Assembly: GCA_024638505.1 (NCBI GenBank)
Contig: JAHEKE010000024.1
Span: 1 to 47,226 of the forward strand
Reading direction: 5' to 3'
DNA length: 47,226 bases
Origin: Gammaproteobacteria bacterium
GTDB taxonomy: Bacteria > Pseudomonadota > Gammaproteobacteria > Arenicellales > JAANXG01
Shown: piece after piece, positions 44,318 through 47,226 of the stretch
Layout: every line of letters starts with the position of its first letter
Position numbering within the stretch: position 1 is the stretch's first letter
The notes under the pieces: model-generated
Told to the model about the DNA's origin: nothing
The model's database searches: none
The model's input: the letters and a program-made list of their open reading frames with translations, nothing else
Position numbers and translations under genes: made by a program

Positions 44318-45097
44318 TCAGATCTCTTCCATCGCTTCCAGCGATTCGGGAATGATCTGGCCGCCGTCGACGATTATCGTCTGACCGGTGATGTAACCAG
44401 CCTCGTCCGAGGCAAAAAACAGCGCCGCATTGCCAATGTCCTCAACATTGCCCAGTCTTTTAAGCGGGATGGAGGCGGCCATGGTATCGAGATAGTCCTG
44501 TCCGAGATCCTGCAACCCTTCGGTGTAGATGTTTCCGGGCATTACTGCGTTGATGGTCACGTTGTATTTGGATAACTCCATACAGGCCGTCTTGAGGAAG
44601 CCCAGCTGACCGGATTTTGAGGCACCGTAGTGCGACCAGCCGGGGAAACCGGTAACCGGCCCGGTGATTGAAGATGTCAGCACCACGCGGCCGCCGCCGG
44701 CTTTTTCGAAATGTGGAATCGATGCCTTGACGCAGAGAAAGGCGCTTTTCAAGTTGGTCGCCATGACCTGGTCCCACTCACCCGGATCCATATCAACCAT
44801 CTTGGTTTGCGGAAAAGCGCCGGCGTTAGCGCACATGACGCTCAGTCCGCCAAAGGCGTCAACGGTTTGGCTGACCATATTCTGCACCGATTCCCAGTCA
44901 GAGACGTCGCACTGGCAGAACTCGACCTGACCGCCGGCCGCGCGCAATTCATCGGCGGCCGCCTGCCCGGTGTCGGCCCCGCGGGCTGCGATCATCACCC
45001 GCGCGCCCTGCGCGGCGAACACTTTGGCAATGCCCTTACCGATGCCTTTGGAGCCGCCGGTGACGATTACCGGGCGATCTTTTACTGATGTCAACAT
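44318..45097 (-). CDS. (S)-1-amino-2-propanol dehydrogenase-type SDR
   Basis: Interconverts aminoacetone and 1-amino-2-propanol. A 259-residue classical SDR: TGGSKGIGKG cofactor loop (13-22), CANAG (89-93), catalytic Ser143, Tyr157, Lys161. The mycobacterial microcompartment enzyme is reported (recalled from the structural paper) to bind its substrate with Thr145 and Glu251 and to pack the methyl group against Phe95, Trp154 and Leu195. All five residues occur here at exactly those numbers (GAF95, SSIT145, FPGW154, EGL195, PE251). This is much stronger than a generic 3-oxoacyl reductase call. It precedes the kinase by 35 bases and follows the transporter genes. Confidence 0.92.
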   Translation of the reverse strand: MLTSVKDRPVIVTGGSKGIGKGIAKVFAAQGARVMIAARGADTGQAAADELRAAGGQVEFCQCDVSDWESVQNMVSQTVDAFGGLSVMCANAGAFPQTKMVDMDPGEWDQVMATNLKSAFLCVKASIPHFEKAGGGRVVLTSSITGPVTGFPGWSHYGASKSGQLGFLKTACMELSKYNVTINAVMPGNIYTEGLQDLGQDYLDTMAASIPLKRLGNVEDIGNAALFFASDEAGYITGQTIIVDGGQIIPESLEAMEEI

Positions 45098-45116
45098 AAT
45101 GAAACCTCCGTTTGTA

Positions 45117-45929
45117 TTAACTCGTCTGCATGCGCCGTTCGCGCAGAGTTCGGATCAACCATGGAATGGCAAAAGCGATAATCAGCAGCGCCAGAGATGT
45201 TGCGATCGACAATATGCCGACAGTGGGTACCAGCGGTGAATACCCCGATACCATTTTCGCATACAGCCATTCAGGCAAGGTCGAATCAGCCCCTGTGGTA
45301 AACAAAGACAGCGGGAAATTGCCCCAGCTCAGTAAAAAGGCGAACAAGCCGGCGGAAACGACTCCGGGCATAAGCAGCGGGCCGGTCACTTCCCGCATTA
45401 CCATCCAGGTCGATGCACCCATGTCCCGTGCCGCCTCCTCCAGCGCTGGATCGAAGCTATAGGCGCGTATAGCGATAACCAGGGTAGCGATGGGTGAAAT
45501 CCATACCAGGTGAGCCACCACCGCGGTTTTCCAGGTGGGAATCACCCCTATAGAGTTGAACCACATGAGCAGGGCGAGGCCAAGCACCGCCTGTGGGAAG
45601 AAAATAGGAAGAAGGATGATCTTCTGAAACAGGCTTCTAAAGCGCCACTGGTAGCGGGCAAAAGCCAGCGCCGCAAAGAAACCAACCACCATGGAGACGA
45701 TGGTGACGATCCCGGCGATGGTCAGCGAGGTGGTCAGCAGATCGTGCACTGTGTGGCTTTCCAAGGCTTTGCCATACCACTGCGTGGCATACCGGCGAAT
45801 GGGGAAGGAGAGGTAACGTGCCTTTGATATCGAAGCAAAGCCAACCGACAGCAGCGGCAGGTACAAGAACACGATGGTCAGAACGCCGTAAACGTAAAGC
45901 GCAATGCGGCTGGCGCGTGACGTTAACAT
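45117..45929 (-). CDS. PotC-like ABC importer permease
   Basis: A 270-residue inner-membrane permease of the polyamine/amine type with about six helices. The EAA loop that contacts the ATPase is EEAARDMGASTWMVMREVTG with the following LLMPGV. The next gene upstream is the PotB-like partner, with TGATG overlap at 45929. The dehydrogenase starts 19 bases after this gene, so the transporter and the degradation genes are one operon. The substrate is likely a small amine (aminoacetone, aminopropanol or a polyamine); this is an inference. Confidence 0.88.
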   Translation of the reverse strand: MLTSRASRIALYVYGVLTIVFLYLPLLSVGFASISKARYLSFPIRRYATQWYGKALESHTVHDLLTTSLTIAGIVTIVSMVVGFFAALAFARYQWRFRSLFQKIILLPIFFPQAVLGLALLMWFNSIGVIPTWKTAVVAHLVWISPIATLVIAIRAYSFDPALEEAARDMGASTWMVMREVTGPLLMPGVVSAGLFAFLLSWGNFPLSLFTTGADSTLPEWLYAKMVSGYSPLVPTVGILSIATSLALLIIAFAIPWLIRTLRERRMQTS

Positions 45930-46783
45930 CAGCGTTTTCGCCCCATGATCGAGTCCAGGTCAACGCGGCTGATGCCGAAGACCGCCAGCGACCCAATAAT
46001 CAAGATCAAAACAATCGATAAAGCAGATCCCAGCGGCCAGTTCTGGCCGTAGGTAAAAGCTGTCTCAACCTCATCGGCGATCACGATTACTGCTTGACCA
46101 CCCAGCAGCTTTGACTCGGCCAGCGCGCCGGCGGCGAGCACGAAGCAGAGCAGAGAGCCGACCACAATACCCGGCGCGGACAGCGGCAGATCGATCTCCC
46201 AGAACACCTGCCAGCGGGTAGCGCCCAGATCTGCTGCGGCCTGGCGCGCGTCCTCGGGCACCATGGATATCCCCTGCACCAGCGGAAACAGCATGAATGG
46301 AAAGTACACGTACACCAGACCGAAGATAATTATCGGAACGTTGTACAGCGCCCCGTCAAAAGTAAGCCCGGTCCATGCCCGCAGATGGCCCTCGATCAGA
46401 CCGCCTTTCATCAGGGTCAGCACCCAACCGAACAGGCGTATGTTTTCCGAGACAAACAGGGTGATCACCACGGCAATGGTGATGACCAGGGTAAAGCGAT
46501 TGAATACCTTCGCCATGGCGAAAGCCAGCGGCCAGCAGATCAGGAACAGCAGCAGCGTGGCGGCCAGCGCCAGACCCAGTGACCACAGCAGCGATCGGTA
46601 ATAGCCCTGGTTGAGAAAAACGCCATAGGCTGAAAAATCCGGCACGTGGGTCAGGGTAAAAACCTTTTGCGGCATAATGGAAAACACGCCCACCACCAAC
46701 AGCGGTGCGGCGAAACTGAGCAGCAGTATCAGGGTGATTGGCAGGGCGCTCAACAGCCCAATTTTTCGGTCGGACCGTTCCAT
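45929..46783 (-). CDS. PotB-like ABC importer permease
   Basis: A 284-residue permease with about six membrane helices (first LLSALPITLILLLSFAAPLL) and the EAA loop DARQAAADLGATRWQVFWEI. The frame is open back to 46840, but that part overlaps the ATPase gene. ATG at 46783 (MERSDRKIGLL) lies one base after the ATPase stop (TGAGATG). It is the heterodimeric partner of the PotC-like gene; no substrate-binding protein gene is inside the window, so it should lie upstream of the ATPase, beyond the right edge. Confidence 0.88.
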   Translation of the reverse strand: MERSDRKIGLLSALPITLILLLSFAAPLLVVGVFSIMPQKVFTLTHVPDFSAYGVFLNQGYYRSLLWSLGLALAATLLLFLICWPLAFAMAKVFNRFTLVITIAVVITLFVSENIRLFGWVLTLMKGGLIEGHLRAWTGLTFDGALYNVPIIIFGLVYVYFPFMLFPLVQGISMVPEDARQAAADLGATRWQVFWEIDLPLSAPGIVVGSLLCFVLAAGALAESKLLGGQAVIVIADEVETAFTYGQNWPLGSALSIVLILIIGSLAVFGISRVDLDSIMGRKR

Positions 46784-46784
46784 C

Positions 46785-47226
46785 TCAATCGTCTTTGATA
46801 ATATGCGCGTTATCTCTGTTCCAGCCCAGCATGACCGCATCCCCTATGCGCCCGGTAAACCGGTCCTCTCTTAACTTTTCCACTGCCATCTCGGCGCCGT
46901 CGGTGGATTCCACTTTGTACTGTATACGTGAGCCGAGGGCGTATTCCGCGCGCAATACTCCGCGCACAACAAAATCCGCGCGCTCTCCGGGTCGCAGAAA
47001 GCGCACCCCCTCGGGGCGCACCATTAACGCACCGCGCGCGCCGTGCGGCAGGCTCAAATCATTGTCCGACGCGCTGCCGTTTAACTGGATCTCCACGCCA
47101 TGGCTCCGCAGCGCGCCGTCTGCTGTGCCTTCCACATCAAACAGGTTGACTTCCCCCATGAACTGAGCAACGAATCGACTCACCGGCCGGGCATAGATTT
47201 CATCTGCAATCGCGATCTGGACGAAT
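46785..47226 (-). CDS. PotA-like ABC importer ATPase, C-terminal part (partial)
   Basis: Runs off the right edge. The visible 146 codons begin with FVQIAIADEIYARPVSRFVA and QFMGEVNLF, the classical end of the nucleotide-binding domain of PotA-type ATPases (Q-x-G-x-P-xEIY-xRP-xxRFVAxFIG). A TOBE domain follows (LMVRPEGVRFLRPGE, then ALGSRIQYKVES). Walker motifs are outside. It is the first visible gene of the minus-strand importer/microcompartment operon and is separated from the PotB-like gene by one base. Confidence 0.92.
   Translation of the reverse strand, partial: FVQIAIADEIYARPVSRFVAQFMGEVNLFDVEGTADGALRSHGVEIQLNGSASDNDLSLPHGARGALMVRPEGVRFLRPGERADFVVRGVLRAEYALGSRIQYKVESTDGAEMAVEKLREDRFTGRIGDAVMLGWNRDNAHIIKDD

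Noticed and set aside
44318-45097. 3-oxoacyl-ACP reductase (FabG)
   Set aside because: Generic SDR similarity only; the pocket residues match the aminopropanol dehydrogenase and there are no fatty-acid genes nearby.
1-47226. CRISPR array, rRNA or complete tRNA genes
   Set aside because: No regularly spaced repeats and no rRNA or full tRNA patterns were seen when reading both strands.

Overview
The window looks like chromosomal DNA of a proteobacterium, most likely a gammaproteobacterium. The evidence is gene content: a PuuD/PuuE-type purine degradation operon, cobalamin-dependent MetH with MetF, an RND efflux pair, GFA and DUF2237 proteins, an alkyltransferase-like protein and a PotABC-type transporter. 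I cannot name the species. Genes are tightly packed with many ATGA/TGATG start-stop overlaps, which indicates long operons.

Left edge (1-600): three decayed fragments lie side by side: an IS3-family transposase, a tyrosine integrase and an internal piece of comM with a frameshift. This looks like an old integration scar. A methyltransferase gene follows.

Purine region (1.6-18 kb): one long plus-strand operon carries 5-hydroxyisourate hydrolase, xanthine dehydrogenase (XdhA, XdhB) and its maturation factor XdhC. It continues with a BMP-type nucleoside/purine ABC importer (ATPase, two permeases, lipoprotein-like binding protein), membrane urate oxidase PuuD with a cytochrome c tail, allantoinase PuuE, OHCU decarboxylase, allantoicase, ureidoglycolate lyase and a hypoxanthine phosphoribosyltransferase. 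Together these cover uptake of purines and conversion of hypoxanthine/xanthine to glyoxylate and urea, with a salvage branch. A second phosphoribosyltransferase and a LOG-family nucleotide phosphoribohydrolase lie convergently at its end. Guanine deaminase and urease are not in the window.

Methionine cycle (18-23.8 kb): an ArsR-type regulator fused to a SAM-methyltransferase-like domain (SahR-like), metF and metH, with a perfect inverted repeat in the promoter.

Middle (24-36.4 kb): mixed housekeeping and accessory genes: a polyprenyl-phosphate sugar transferase, unknown proteins, an SRAP/YedK protein, a GST, an RND pump with adaptor, an alkyltransferase-like protein, GFA, DUF2237 and a DMT exporter.

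Right part (36.6-47.2 kb, all minus strand): the most interesting region. A PotABC-like importer is followed by a short-chain dehydrogenase, an APH-fold kinase, a class III PLP enzyme, a CoA-acylating-type aldehyde dehydrogenase and five shell-block genes (BMC-T, unknown 147 aa, BMC-P, BMC-H, BMC-T), then a Rieske oxygenase. The shell/ALDH order matches what I recall of the Rhodococcus-Mycobacterium microcompartment (RMM, also called the aminoacetone utilization microcompartment). The dehydrogenase has all five substrate-pocket residues that I recall for the mycobacterial (S)-1-amino-2-propanol dehydrogenase, at identical numbers. The inferred route is aminoacetone to 1-amino-2-propanol, to its phosphate, to propionaldehyde (kept in the shell), to propionyl-CoA. 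A version of this organelle in a proteobacterium, wired to an ABC importer and perhaps a Rieske oxygenase, is the main candidate for a little-described system here.
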